64,000 bases of DNA, from NCBI GenBank assembly GCA_008694505.1, contig VZDJ01007753.1:20522606-20586605 (forward strand), in the 5' to 3' direction. This DNA comes from Cyanoderma ruficeps (lineage: Eukaryota > Chordata > Aves > Passeriformes > Timaliidae). Shown piece by piece: positions 1 to 11,985 of the stretch. The translations under genes and the position numbers were made by a program. The notes beneath the pieces were generated by a model. The model was given only the letters and a program-made list of their open reading frames with translations. It was not told the origin of the DNA and searched no databases. The first letter of the stretch is position 1. Each line of letters opens with the position of its first letter.

Positions 1-3000
1 CAACTTCAAACACGTGACACACTGTGTACATAAAATACTACACTAAATATCTTAACTTGATGTGTAAGAGAACTTCAACACTCAAATATTTGCATGCCTA
101 GACAATGAGATATTTGGTGTTTTCATATCACTTTGCTGAAGTTTGATAATGAAACATCAAAAAGTTGCTACAAAAGCAGCAGAACTAGTCATTTATTTGT
201 GTCATCTGTTTCCTTAATATAAATGGAAAGTTCTTCAATGCATGAGTAAGACCTGTTCTTTCTATTACTAGCCTACCTCTGTAAAGTTTGTAGATATGTA
301 ATGTCTTTACGATGTCTTCACCTCCTGTTAGTTTTGTCAGAAATCAGCTTAGAAAAATTATTAGGACTGTGATGAACTTAGTCTTGGTTCTTCAGGAAAT
401 TATACTAAATTACTACTTTTTTTACCATTTTAATATAGTGAGTAAGCAGCACTCTATAAACGGTGCATTTGCTTCTTCTTTAGCTAATGTCAGTATATTG
501 TACTATTAAAAATACATAGGTAGGATACATGACATAATATTGAAGTGTTTGTCCACTCTGGAAGTGATACTTTTTTTTGCTGAAGTGCTTTATAAATTCA
601 TGTTACCTCTTGTCTGCATTGTTCAGCAGCCAGTTTGCCAATAATTTACCAGTACAGCAGAATCTCTATTGTTTTGCTCTGTGGTTGGAGATGCAGAAAT
701 CATGAGAAGAGTCTGCCTTCCAAAATTTCAAGAAAAAGATAATAGGTTAGCTGAACTTTCTTGCAGGTTTTCTAACAGGAATTGTGAGGGTTTCACTGAA
801 TAAGGAGCAGCAAGGCAGTTTGCATTACAATGTTGAACACATTCTTTCATTAAGAGAAGAAAGGCGGAGAAGGTCTAATGCTAAGAAAAGCTCAGGTTCT
901 CTCATGTCCTGACATTACTATTTTTAATTGAACACTTCTGGCACCTTATGCTACAATTTATATGGAAAGAAGAAAAAAATAGAAGATTAAGAAAAAAAAT
1001 TTGCTAGGCATATTTCAGTAATGTTAGTAAAATATGAATTAGAGTTAATACAGGATAAACACTGAATTGGGGGTTTTTCAAAGAACTCTGATTTAAAGAT
1101 TGAATGTCTTATTAACTAATTTAGAAGTTTTCTTCAAGGAAGTATTCATTAATCTGAATAAAAAAAACTTGAACTTGTGTAAGTGCAATTTTTAGAACTA
1201 CCTGAAAGATTGATTTATTAAGACTTTAGAAACTTCACCATAATATGTTTTCCTCATGGCCTTTTCAATACATGTTAGAGATACCACAGATAGATAAGTT
1301 GCTTGAAAAATTTTAATTTTAACACTAAACAAAAATTCAGTTTGGACATTATTTTTTCTAAACTAGGTACCTATTCAACTTGACTTTAGAGAAAACTATG
1401 CCTAATAGCTAGAATGTCACAGCTGATACAGTGTGATATAAACCTAATTTCCTTTCCTTCAGATAAAACTCCAGATCAGATTGTAAAGTTCAAGGCATTT
1501 TCTGTTGCCACCCTAATTTTATTCATTGCCTGGAGGCTTTAATGCTTTATTTGTAGGTATTAAATACAAGTTGAATCTGAATGTTTCATTAAATGGAGAG
1601 GCATTGTTTCAAATGAGTCATAGATGAGAACTATATGTCAGGAGTCCAAATATTAATTAAAAAGAATATGCCATATTCAGTAATGATGAACAATTATTAT
1701 AGGATAAGATACTTTTCTGGCAGAAGATACATTCCTTGGATTTTCATGTCAGTGCCTAAAGCAGTAAGAGCTGCCACAGATAGTGTTTGGCAATTTAATC
1801 TGAAATTGCAGGAGACTCGCCAGATAGAATTTTTAAAACTTCAGGATTCAGAGACTTTGTGTTGCATGAGCTTGTAAATTAAAACTATTGGAGCCTCTCA
1901 CCAAGTCTTAATTGTAGAAAGTTCAGGAAAAGGCAAGATCATTTGTTTACCCTGTAAGTAAGGATGATAAAACTATGATTTTGAAAAGAAAAATCCCTTA
2001 ATGAATGTTTATCACCATTCTCCCCCCCACCCCTGACCCCAAAATTGCTTCAGTATTCCTGGGCAGGGAAAACATCTCCCTTATTTTAGGAGATGATCAT
2101 ATTTTAATGTCAAAACAACTTGAGGAAGAAAGAACAGTACATTCTAGGAAATGTGTCAAATTAGTTCCAGTCAACAATTTAAACTGTGACAATCTTATAC
2201 TGCAATTCTTAAAACAGGTGCTTCTTTGTGCAAGCTATTTCCTGTCAGACTATGGAGTGGGATTTCTCAATAATTTTCCACATAGTTGTGAGTATCATCA
2301 TTGAATTAGCCTGCCATATCTGACTAAAGGCTAGTTCCTAATTCTGGAGCCATCAAACATTTGAATTACTATAGATATGCCAATTTTTTTCTGAAGGATC
2401 AAGTTCTTTTTCCATTTGATGGCAAATCTTTCCTTCATGGGATAAAAAATGTGGTGTCTCTATCAACAGCAGTAAAGGTCATTACAGGCTATTGGGTAAA
2501 ATAGAGGATGAAAGATGCAGTTCAAAGCCCAATATTTCCTTTGAATACTTTATTGACAATTTTGTCAATGGAAAATCCCAAGGTTAGTACTTCTATAGAA
2601 GTACTATAGAAGTTCAGATTGCAAGAATCAGCAGATTTCCCTTTTGAATTGATAGTAAAACTACCTGAAAATTTTCAAGTGATTGAAAACCAAGTAAATG
2701 AGTCTTGAAATCAGTTGGGCCATGGCACTGTGGTACCTTTATCAAAGAATGTACAAATTTCACATTCACCCCATAATTAGTTACAGCAGTCATATACTAT
2801 AACTTAGTCTCTTTATCTTTGGGGAGACCTTTTCTTTATTTGAAAAAAAAGGACCCAAAAATTTACAGAGGACCTGAGGCCTGACTTATGCTCTTTGGTG
2901 GGCAGGAAATGACAACCTACTTCCTATCCCTCTCTATTCCTCTGTCAGGGGACATATTAATATTGCCATTAGCAGTTTGACATAACAATGGTCTGCCAAA

Positions 3001-5387
3001 GTCTTAAGAATGAGAGCTTTTTTGTTCTGTGAAGAGCTTGGTCATCCTAGCTGAAACAGAGATTACTGAGATTCCATGTTAAAATCTCTGACAGAAGTTG
3101 TATTCTTCAATCAGTACTTTGAATTGGGACAAAGAATGTTAAAATCTTGGCCAGTTAATGAAATTTGAATTATCTGCTTTGAATGTGCATTTGTATGTGA
3201 TGTGTTCTAAGGTTTCTTGTCCTCTTGGCATTTGCTCACAGCTAGTCAGATCTCTTGTTTTTTTCTTTTCTGAAATTCTTTTTCAATTCATTCATGGCTA
3301 TGCTGTGTTGAAATTGACTCCTCTTTCAGTAGGTAATGCAAAAGCAGAAGGAATGCATTGTATCTTTCCTGAAGAAACAAATAAGAATTTCAGAACTTGG
3401 CCCAGAGATTGGTCTGCATCCTGTGCACTTATGGGAATAAAACTTATGCTTAAATGCCATGGGAAGGTTTTCCTCATTATTTCCAAGTCCTTTTCTTAAT
3501 CAGAAATACATATGTCCTAACATATAGGGGTTTTTAACTTCCTGTATGGTTTGCATATATTTGTAGGAAATTTCAGTATCTTTTTTAAGTGTCAGTCCAG
3601 CGTGCATTTTATAAAATAAATTTCCATCACTGAAATTTAAAAAAAAAAATTATGTGTTGCAACTATAACAACAAATATTTTTATGTGTTATAATCAGAGT
3701 GAAATAAAGATATACTATTTAGTTTTCCATAACTAAGTATTTCTCTATATCATTAAAAAAAACCCCAACCAAAAATACCCAGGAGAAAGCAATATTCTGA
3801 TTATGAAGCTTCAATGATTTAGACTGAAAATGTCTTAAAAATTCTATCTTCTGGGATGTGGTTACAGGTGTTGGAGGAGATGGCATTTGTCTGGAGCTGA
3901 TATTTCTGCAAAGGAAACCTTTTGCTTGCAGAGACAGAATTGTCAGGTCTCGAAGGCAATGCTGTCACTAATGAAACCAAAAGTATGCAAAAATAATTCT
4001 ACCTATGAGAGAGAAGCCCAAGAAATGTGAACAGCTGTAGAGAAAATGGCTACCAGCTACAGAAGATGAAAGACACTTCAGCCAGACTGTGCCAAAAAAT
4101 AAAGAAACTTGCTATTCGACACAGGACGGGCAAATCAGAAGGAAATGCATGATCCCAGCACAGACTTTAGATATGTCTCACAAATTTCAGTCAGTTCTAA
4201 TTGTTATTTAAGAGTAGATATTTTCCACCTGTTCACCTCTTTTCCTTTTTTCATTTAATTGACCTTTATCCAGTTTTCTCCAACTCACTCCCATTTCAGG
4301 CAGGTCTGAAGATCAAAGGTTTTGTCTTTAAAGAGAGAAAATTCTCACTATGCTTGTGAAGTCCCAGTAATTCCCCAGTCTTCTCAATAGTTTTGCAATA
4401 TGCCCTGCAATAAAATTAGCTAATCAATGGAATTTACATATAGTGGATGTAGTAATTGATAATGTCTGATAAAGGATTAGACATAGCCAGGCAGTTCTGT
4501 CCAGCAGTGTCTAAGGTGATGCAATACATTCACTCAAGAGGAATCAAATGTAGTTGAGCAAGTTCTTGGTGAATCAAAAGAATCTTTCCTTGATTAGGCC
4601 AGAAGAAAATCTGACTGGACAAAGACAGCTGGATTTTAGATTCATGACTGGACCTCTCCAATATCCCCATATAGAGAGAAAAAAAGAGGTGATAATTGGC
4701 ATGTCTGGCAATATTTTGGGATGGCTTCCGAAGGATCGACTAATCAGCTACTGATTGAGGTTATCTGTCCACTGATCTCCTGCTGACAGGCAGTAAAAAT
4801 CATGGCTGCCAACTATTTTTAAGCACAGATCTCTTTCAGGATGCCAAGCCTGCAAGGCCTGTTATTTTGATGTAGTTTGCCTGGATGCAGAAGGCCTGAT
4901 TTGGAAATCTTTCTCTTTGACAGATGTTGTTTTTGCCTTCGGCTTCACAGGAAAGTGAAGCAAGTAATAAACATAATAACGCCACAGAGGTAAGCTTTCA
5001 AACTAGTCCAAGAAAAATATTGTTTATATAAAATAATTCTGAACCGAAACCAGAACTGTCTCTGGACAAATACGTGATTGTAACCCATAGTATTCTCTTC
5101 TGACTGAACACCATATGCGTTTTATATTTACTTTTCCATAATTTTGGGAAAGATAGCCTGCCTGTTTTTGAGCAGTGAATATTTAAAATCCAACACAATT
5201 TGTAAGATATGTTTAATGCTCAATTCTGACTAACAGCAGCTGCCACTTTTGGAGCGTTTGAGAAACACAGGTAGACTACAGATTTTGCAATGTTTTCTAA
5301 AATCTTGGAAGTGTCTTTGAGCATTTCTATCACACCTTTGCTTTACAGGTTTGAGACTTATTAATCCTCTCTCTCTGTGTGCCATAC
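1..5387. other. Unannotated AT-rich stretch, no gene seen
   Basis: No exon, RNA gene or recognisable transposon was found. The longest ATG-started frame is 113 codons (3158-3499, plus), has no recognisable domain and overlaps an antisense frame of 62 codons, so I treat it as chance. Landmarks are a C-rich run near 2022-2040, an A-run near 3638-3648 and the perfect palindrome at 2585-2606. Old, highly diverged repeats could be present and would not be visible by eye. Confidence 0.7.
2585..2606. repeat. Perfect 22-bp palindrome
   Basis: The half-site TAGTACTTCTA is followed directly by its reverse complement with no spacer and no mismatch. Part of the right arm (ATAGAAGT) is repeated again immediately downstream. 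This is seen directly in the sequence. It could be a chance AT-rich palindrome or a symmetric protein site; nothing nearby decides. Confidence 0.95.
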
Positions 5388-6491
5388 TGTATTGGGTTTG
5401 TATGGCCAAGTTTTGGTAGTGGTGGACGCTACGAGGGTGGCTTCTGTGAGAAGCTGACAGAAGCTCCCTCCAAGTCCAACAGAGCCAATGCCAGCTAGCT
5501 CCAAGATGGACACACCACTGGCCAAGGCTGAGCCCATCAGTGACAGTGGCAGTGTCTCCAGGATAGCACAGTTAAGAGAGAAGAAAAAATTACTGCACAA
5601 GAGCAATTGTGGCCAGAGAACAGGGGGGTGACAACATGTGAGACAAACAGCTCCACAGACACCAAGGAAGTGCACAAGGAGACACAGGCACCAGAGCTGA
5701 ACTTCTCCTGCAGCCCATGGTGCAAACCATGGTGAAGCAGCTGTGCACCTGCAGTCCACAGAGGACAATGAGGGAGCAGAGATCCACCTGCAGCCTGTGG
5801 AGGAGAATTTTAAAAGTGGAAGCTTGATGGAGGCTCCATGGGAAGGCTTCCCATGGGAAGCCCGCACTAGAGCTGTGAACCTGTGGAGGAAGAAGTCTGT
5901 ACTGGAGCAGGTTTGCTGGCAGGATTGGAAACTGTGGGGGCCACATGCTGGAGCATCCTGTCATTGAAGGACTGACCCCTGTTGAGAGAGACCCACACTG
6001 AAGCAGTTAATGCAGAACTGCAGCCTATGGGTGAAGTCATGTTAGAGAAGTTTGAGGAGGACTGTCTCCTCGGGAAGGACTCCACTATGGAGCATAGGGA
6101 GTGTGTTAGCACCCCCTGTAGAACAAGCATTAGAAACAGTGTCTGATGGACTGATGACAGTCCTATCCCCTATCCCCCTATACTGCTGGAGGGAGAGGAG
6201 GTAGAGAAGATTGGGACTGAGGTTGAGCGCAGGAAAAAGGGCGCAGGAAAAAGGGATGGGAATGGAATATTTTCCTTTATTTCTCATTACTTTCATTTGA
6301 TTGGCAGTAAGTGAAGTTTCCTGCACTGAATCTGTTTTGCCCCTAATGGTGTTTGGTGAGGGATCTTTTCCTGTCCTTGTCTCAACCCGTGGTACTTTTG
6401 TTGTGTTTTCTCTCCCCTGTCCAGCTGAGAAGGAGAGTGATAGACCACCTTTGCTGGGTACCTGGCATCCAGCCAGGGTCTACTCACCACA
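5388..6491 (+). mobile_element. Solo LTR of an endogenous retrovirus, about 1.1 kb
   Basis: The element begins TGTATTGGGTTTG and ends CACCACA, so it has the TG...CA ends of an LTR. Its sequence matches, from memory, a long LTR family frequent in songbird genomes, including the terminal stretch CTGGCATCCAGCCAGGGTC. The order on the plus strand is a U3 with a decayed TATA region near 5563-5600, then a GC-richer block with CTGCAG-headed units about 40 bp apart at 5708, 5749 and 5788, then an AT-rich segment (6265-6330), then a U5-like end. No gag, pol or env sequence lies on either side, so it is a solo LTR or a fragment. I do not see a clean target-site duplication: CATAC lies on the left and AATAT on the right. 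The antisense 168-codon frame at 5361-5867 is a by-product. The retroviral class is not assigned. Confidence 0.82.
6227..6254 (+). repeat. 14-bp tandem duplication inside the LTR
   Basis: The unit GCGCAGGAAAAAGG occurs twice head to tail (6227-6240 and 6241-6254) within the 5388-6491 LTR. It is a copy-specific or subfamily-specific duplication, probably from replication slippage. Confidence 0.95.
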
Positions 6492-7285
6492 AATATCCAG
6501 GAACTTGATTCTTAGGTATTTTTCTGTTTGGAAAGCCAGAATTAGAACTTAATGTAAACTTGAAGATTACAAAGGTTGCCTTATTTTATTTGCTACATTT
6601 GAGCATCTTAATGTAGTGGGGTTTGGTTGGTTTTTCTTTGGTAATTTTCTTTTGCTCATTTATACTTAATATGACCTAATTTTTAAAACTCTCTTGCTCA
6701 AGCCAATTCCAGCAAAGTGACCTAAAAGCATAAACTCTTCTGAAACAGTAGGTTATTTGAAACAAGTGATTGCTTCTGCCAGTAATTTTTCAGATTACAG
6801 ATTGTAGGCACAAATGACAAGAAAAATCTCCTGGTTCTTCTTTGGTCTACTTCAAAACCTGTGATAAGAGAAAGCACACCTGCATTAGACTCTTAGAGAA
6901 TCTTCTTCTTTATTACTTCATCTAAATCAGGACCATGATGATGTTAAACCCCAAGAAAGACCCTTTGACCTCAGAGATTTAATTCTAGAATTTAAAATTA
7001 AGTAAATTTTCAAAGAGCCATGTGGCTTAAGGACCTAGCGCACAAAGGAAAATGAGACAGATCATTTTCTTCTGAAACCAGCTACACTAAGAAACCTAGC
7101 AATGCCTGTTATTTCTTTTCCTTTGAAATTTCCGTCTGGCATGCAATTTATTTGTTGTTGGATCAGCAGGCAGCACTCGCTGTGCTTTTGGACATATCAT
7201 TGTATTGTTCATGATGAACAACCTAGTCTTCGTTTGTTTTTTTGTTTTTTTTTTTTGCTTAATCCACAGAGGTGACTGCTAATTC
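6492..7285. other. Unannotated stretch between LTR and CR1
   Basis: AT-rich sequence with no gene or recognised repeat, except a T-rich run at 7233-7256 that includes 12 consecutive T. Confidence 0.65.
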
Positions 7286-8445
7286 AGGGTCATAGGATAA
7301 TTCCTATTGGAGAGGATCTTGGAATATCTTTAGTCCATCCTCCTGCACTGACAGAATCAGCTATGTGTCAAACCAGGTTACCTAGGGCTTTGGCCAACTG
7401 AGTGATGAAAACCTCCATAGCTGGAGATTACACAATCTTTTTGGACAAGGTGTTCTGCTCCTTGACTGCTCTCATGATGTTTCCTTATATTTAGCCTGAA
7501 CCTCTTCTTTTTTTAACTCAGTGTCCATATGTTCGTTTCCCACTTTGTGAAACAGCAAGTAGCCTGCCTCCGATTTCCTAATAATCTCCCAGTAGGTACT
7601 GTCAAGGCTGCTGTTAGGCATCCCCAAAGCTATATGTTCTCTAGGCTGAAGAAGGCCAGTTCCTTCAGCTCTCCTTACATTTTAGGTGCTCCAGCCCTCA
7701 ACCCTCTTGATGTCTCTCTGCTGATCTTGATGCATTTTATAAATTTGTTTCCTGTATTTTGGGAATCGAGAACTGTAGCTGGGATCTACATATGGCCTAA
7801 CATGTTAAATAGAAGGGGCAATAGTTTTCCTGGCTCTTTCCATATGAATTCAGCTCAGGGTACTTTTGGGCTTCTTTGGTGGTAGAGCACACTGATGGCT
7901 GATGCATAATTTGTCCATGTCCGCCCACCAGGAACCTCAGGTCATTTCAGCTCCTTTTCAAAGCTGTCTCCAAAGTATCTGGTTCCCTCATGTCTGCTAG
8001 GGTCTTTCTTACCAGGTGCAGGAGGCTGCATTTGTCAATTTGGGATTTCATAAAACCTCCCAGTCCATTCCTCCAACCTGTCAAGGTTTCTCTGAATGCC
8101 GGCCCTGCCCTCAAGGGTCCTTTTTCCCCAGTGTGATGCCACATGCAGACTTGATGAAAGTAGATTCCCTCATCTGTGTCATGATCCACTAATGCAAGCG
8201 GGGGATCTTCAGACTGGCTCTTACAACCTGCCACTTATTGATAAAAATGCTAACGGGCCGAGGTCCCACACAGACCTCTTACAATACTCCACTTCTTACT
8301 GGCCCAGTGACACTACTTGTAGAACTCAGTTATCCAGTTTTAACTTATCTAGTTATCAATTTAAACATGCTGCAACATCCTAATTCAGATGCAAGACCTT
8401 TATTTCTGCAAGGTCTCTCTGAAGGCCTTGTCAATCTTTTTTTGA
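7286..8445 (-). mobile_element. CR1 LINE 3' portion, antisense
   Basis: Read on the plus strand, this follows the order of a reversed CR1 3' region. It starts with the tail-proximal segment GGTCATAGGATAATTCC and the 'agtccatcctcctgcac' block. Next comes the 'cctccatagctggagattac' block, then the segment corresponding to 'tccttcagctctcc...ggtgctccagccctcaa'. It continues past 8240 into an upstream part with 'ttgataaaaatgctaac' and 'gtgacactacttgtagaactc'. The element is degenerate with no open frame of CR1 protein, so it is inactive and 5'-truncated. The right edge is approximate; the GC-richer DNA at 8446-8640 may or may not belong to it. The assignment rests on family recall, not on an alignment. 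Confidence 0.82.
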
Positions 8446-10656
8446 AGTTTCCTGATCTTGCACAGTCTGCACAGCTGCTCACACAGTTCCTTGGCAACAC
8501 AGCTCCTCAGCCAGGCCATGCCTCCTGCAAACAAGGACTTCTCACCTGCTCCATCCTCCATTCGAGGCACTGCCAGCAGTCTGGAGAGGCGTGCTGTCCC
8601 TCTAGAGCTCTGTTTGTGTCTGCTGTCTGCTCTGTCAAGGTAGTCATTTCAGTCATAGTCCTTTCCCTAGAATATGATGAATGGGTGTTTGACCTTCTTT
8701 AACAATGAGTCAGCAGAAGACAAAAGCTCAAAGCTTTTGGTAAAGGCTGTGAGAAACTGATAAAATTCACTAGGAGGGAAAGGCCTATCCCAGCAGAAGC
8801 AGACTAGAATTAATTCAGTCTTAATATGTTGTTAATACAGCCTCAGTAGCAGTGGAAAAGAAAGTTTCTTCCTCTGAATCATCTCTAAAAGTCACCAAAA
8901 ATATATGCTAATATGAGAAATAGAGCTGATGATTCTGTAGGGGAAAATCCTCACGCTTGAACCAATTCTGAATCAAAGGTACACCTTCAGGAACTGACTC
9001 AATTTACTAACTTCGGAGAAACCTACCAGGGGGATTAAAATGGTGGGCAGTTTTATGTTGGATGAGTTTATTCGGTGAGGAGTCTCAATAAGAAGCAGAG
9101 CCAAGGATCCATGACATACCCTCATGAGAAATGAGGAAGAAAAAGGTAGAGGAGAAGTGATGAAGGAAGTAAATTAGACTTCCTCATTTGGCCATGGCCA
9201 GCTTTAATAACTTCCTTCAAGCTTGCGTAAGTTCATTTTGAGTGGTGTGAAATTGCAGTGTGTCGGTGGCCCTGCAGAAACTGCCAACTCCTGATCCAAA
9301 ATAAGGAGAGGTCCCTTTACTTCTGTCATAATCTAGGTTGTATGAGATGATATGGATAAACAATTTTCAGTTGTCTCTAACCGTCCTACGTCTTTGTCCT
9401 ACAAGCAAACCACTGTCTAGTTTATCCTTGCAACTTGTTATCTGCGCCGACACTGAGACACTTCAGTTGAACAGAAATGTGGAAGTGTTGAGTCTGACTT
9501 TTACTGGACTAAGTGGAGAAAGGACTACATTTTGCAAACTTTTGCTACCTTTAATTAAAATTAAGAAGTCCAATTTTGGGTTTAACACTAAATATATTAA
9601 TGAAATCCCATCTAGATCTTAATATTTTCTAATTTTGGTAACATTTATGATGCTAAAGCCATGTAGAAATCGGGTATGTGTCTCATAAAGGCTCTTATTC
9701 TTCTTTAAGGAATCTGAAAAACTTGATTCTGTCACATCCTTAAACATGCTGTATATTTGGTATACTTTTGATTGTTCTTGTGGCTTCCTTTATTAACAAG
9801 CTTGAGTCATACTTTAAATGAGAGGTAATTTATGAGAGCAGCAAGAAGGTGCTAAAATAATATTACTATGGCTACTGAAACAACAGTGAAGAATAATAAA
9901 ACCACACTGAACAAAAATTGCTGAAAAAATATCTACTCCTCCCTCCCTGTGTTTTTTGGTCACATTGATTCTAGTAGGTGATGACTGCACTTTAAAGATA
10001 CAAAGCATTCAGGAGAAATTTCTGTGGGATATTATGGGCTATTTTCTGCAATCACCAGGTCCATGTTCACAAGTCTTAGAAAGACAAATGACACTTGGAG
10101 TTTAAATAAAAACATAGTATTTGTATGTAGATTTTTGGTTCACCTAGATCTTAAATACTACATGAGTCCAGTTTAAGAATTATGAGTATGTAATAAAACT
10201 GACAAAAAAGGGGGGGGGGAAACAAAAAGAGAAAGAAAAACAAACCCAAAGGAACAGAGAAAGTTTACCAAGGAACAGAACAGTTTTGTAGAAGGAAATG
10301 CTGAAGAGGTAGGGACTGTTAGTATTAAAAAGAAGATAACAGAGAGAGAGATGATACAAGTCAGTGAATGAGAGGGAATAAAGAATTACCTTTCACTTTT
10401 CACTGACCCTGAATAGTAAGGGGTACCCAATGACAGTTTGTTCAAACCAAACTAAATACTGTGTCACACAATATGTAATTAAATTGTGGAATGCATTTCC
10501 TCAGGAGAATATAAAGGGAAAACCAAGAAGTGACTTTGTGGAAGGAAGTATAGATGGTAGTTGAACAAAACGACTTGAAAGCAATTTTTGTCTTGGGAAA
10601 AGCCTGTGTCAATGATTTTTGCAAAATACAAGGGTGGACAGGAGGAAGGCTCATTA
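8446..10656. other. Unannotated stretch, no gene seen
   Basis: A GC-richer part (8446-8640) follows the CR1, then AT-rich DNA. The longest frames here are under 100 codons with no domains. A purine-rich tract lies near its end. Confidence 0.6.
10204..10390 (+). repeat. Purine-rich low-complexity tract with G10 run
   Basis: The plus strand is strongly biased to A and G. It starts A6 then G10 (10210-10219), continues through AAAGAGAAAGAAAAAC-type sequence, and later holds AGAGAGAGAG near 10340. This is low-complexity DNA with no coding sign. Confidence 0.8.
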
Positions 10657-11985
10657 TTAACTTGTCCTATTTACTGCTAGGTAATGGGACAACAGGCTGT
10701 TCTCTGTGAACAGAGAAGAGCAGAGAGGCACACCAGGAGGTGCTGGAACCCAAATAATCTGCTCAGAGAAACGAGCCCCTGCCCTAAACTCTCTGCAAGG
10801 CTGTACCAGGGGACCCTCAGCCCCATGAGTGGTCCCCATCCATACTCTGTGCCAGAGGCTCTCCAGGCTAGGGGGGTTTAGCCCAGGGGCAAGAGAATCA
10901 CACAGGGGAACTTATAATGTGCTGCTTAGGGTAGGTATCAAAATGGCAAATGGGAGAATTCAAGGTCTTTTGAGAAGAAATGGGTGTGGAAGACTAGAAG
11001 AAAAAGGGGATAAAAGACAGTTGGCATACGGCCAGTACACTTGTCTGACCATGTCATGCATCTGCTAAATTCAGTCTGACCTGTCTTCTCATCAAGTTCC
11101 ACTCTGGATTCTTTTTGTGGGTGAGGAGCTCTACTTCAGTGTTCTACATGTATGTGTGGAGGTCTAGGTGTGGCAGCTGCAGAAGGGATCATGGGTCATT
11201 TGGGGTCATGCATCTGGGGTGCTAGAAGTGAGACTGAGGGCTTAGGTCAGCGTGTAATCACCAAACTAATGGGTGAGCAGATGAAGTGATTTATAAGCCA
11301 GGGGTGTTTGTGTGTGTGTGTGTGTATGAGTGCGATGACCAGAGGAATTGTGACTGAAGAGATCAGGCGGTCCAGGCCAAGTGCTGAAGTCATCAAGAGG
11401 TCTGAATGCCAACAGGGACGTGTGTGTGTGTGGAGGGTTTGTGTGTGGGTCTATGAGGGGTCTGGAGCAGCACCTGGAGTGGGGCTGCAACCTCAGCAGC
11501 TCATGTGTCCAGGTAGCGGCAACAGAGATATCAATGATCCAGAGACCAGATACTGCACCTTTGAGGGGTCTGAGCCCAGTCACTAGAGGAATCTGCATAG
11601 TACATATGGATGTATTTCCCACTAATGGACCTTCAGCCTGATCAGCTGGAGAGGGACCCTGGATTGGAACAGAGGTTCATTGTGTGTGGCCAGAGGGACA
11701 TTGTGCTGTTTGTTACTGCATGAGTGCCCCGTGTTTCTGTCGGTATTGATCGGTGCAGCTGGCTGTGTGTATGCGTGAGTACGTGTTGGACGTGTGTTTC
11801 CATGTGTGCCAGGGAGAAGAATACATGCTCAGACTCTTTATTGGTTGAACCTGGGGCATGAAGCTGTGGCAGTCTTGCCTCTTTTGACCTATCTAGTTTG
11901 ACCACTACCTAAGATTTACTATCACTAGTTCCTACTAAAACACACTAAATATCTTTTGTTCTGACCCAGCAGAGCAACCCTGAAC
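10657..11985. other. GT-rich, GC-richer block, possible old LTR
   Basis: Base composition here differs from both flanks. The left part (10680-10880) is GC-rich. The middle and right parts (11130-11820) carry several TG-dinucleotide clusters spaced through otherwise ordinary sequence, for example at 11309, 11420 and 11765. That layout, and phrases such as the 'gaccactacctaagattta' stretch near 11900, remind me of an avian ERVL-type LTR. I could not find TG...CA ends with a matching target duplication, so the element and its borders are unproven. Overlapping frames of 60-118 codons on both strands come from the biased composition and are not genes. Confidence 0.4.
11309..11325 (+). repeat. (TG)n microsatellite
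   Basis: About eight uninterrupted TG units, inside the GT-rich block. Confidence 0.95.

Noticed and set aside
5361..5867. 168-codon minus-strand open frame
   Set aside because: It runs antisense through the 1.1-kb LTR, has no domain, and arises from that element's higher GC content.
11266..11905. Several overlapping 80-118-codon frames on both strands
   Set aside because: Frames on both strands at once, rich in Cys/Val or His/Thr, reflect TG/CA-rich DNA rather than coding.
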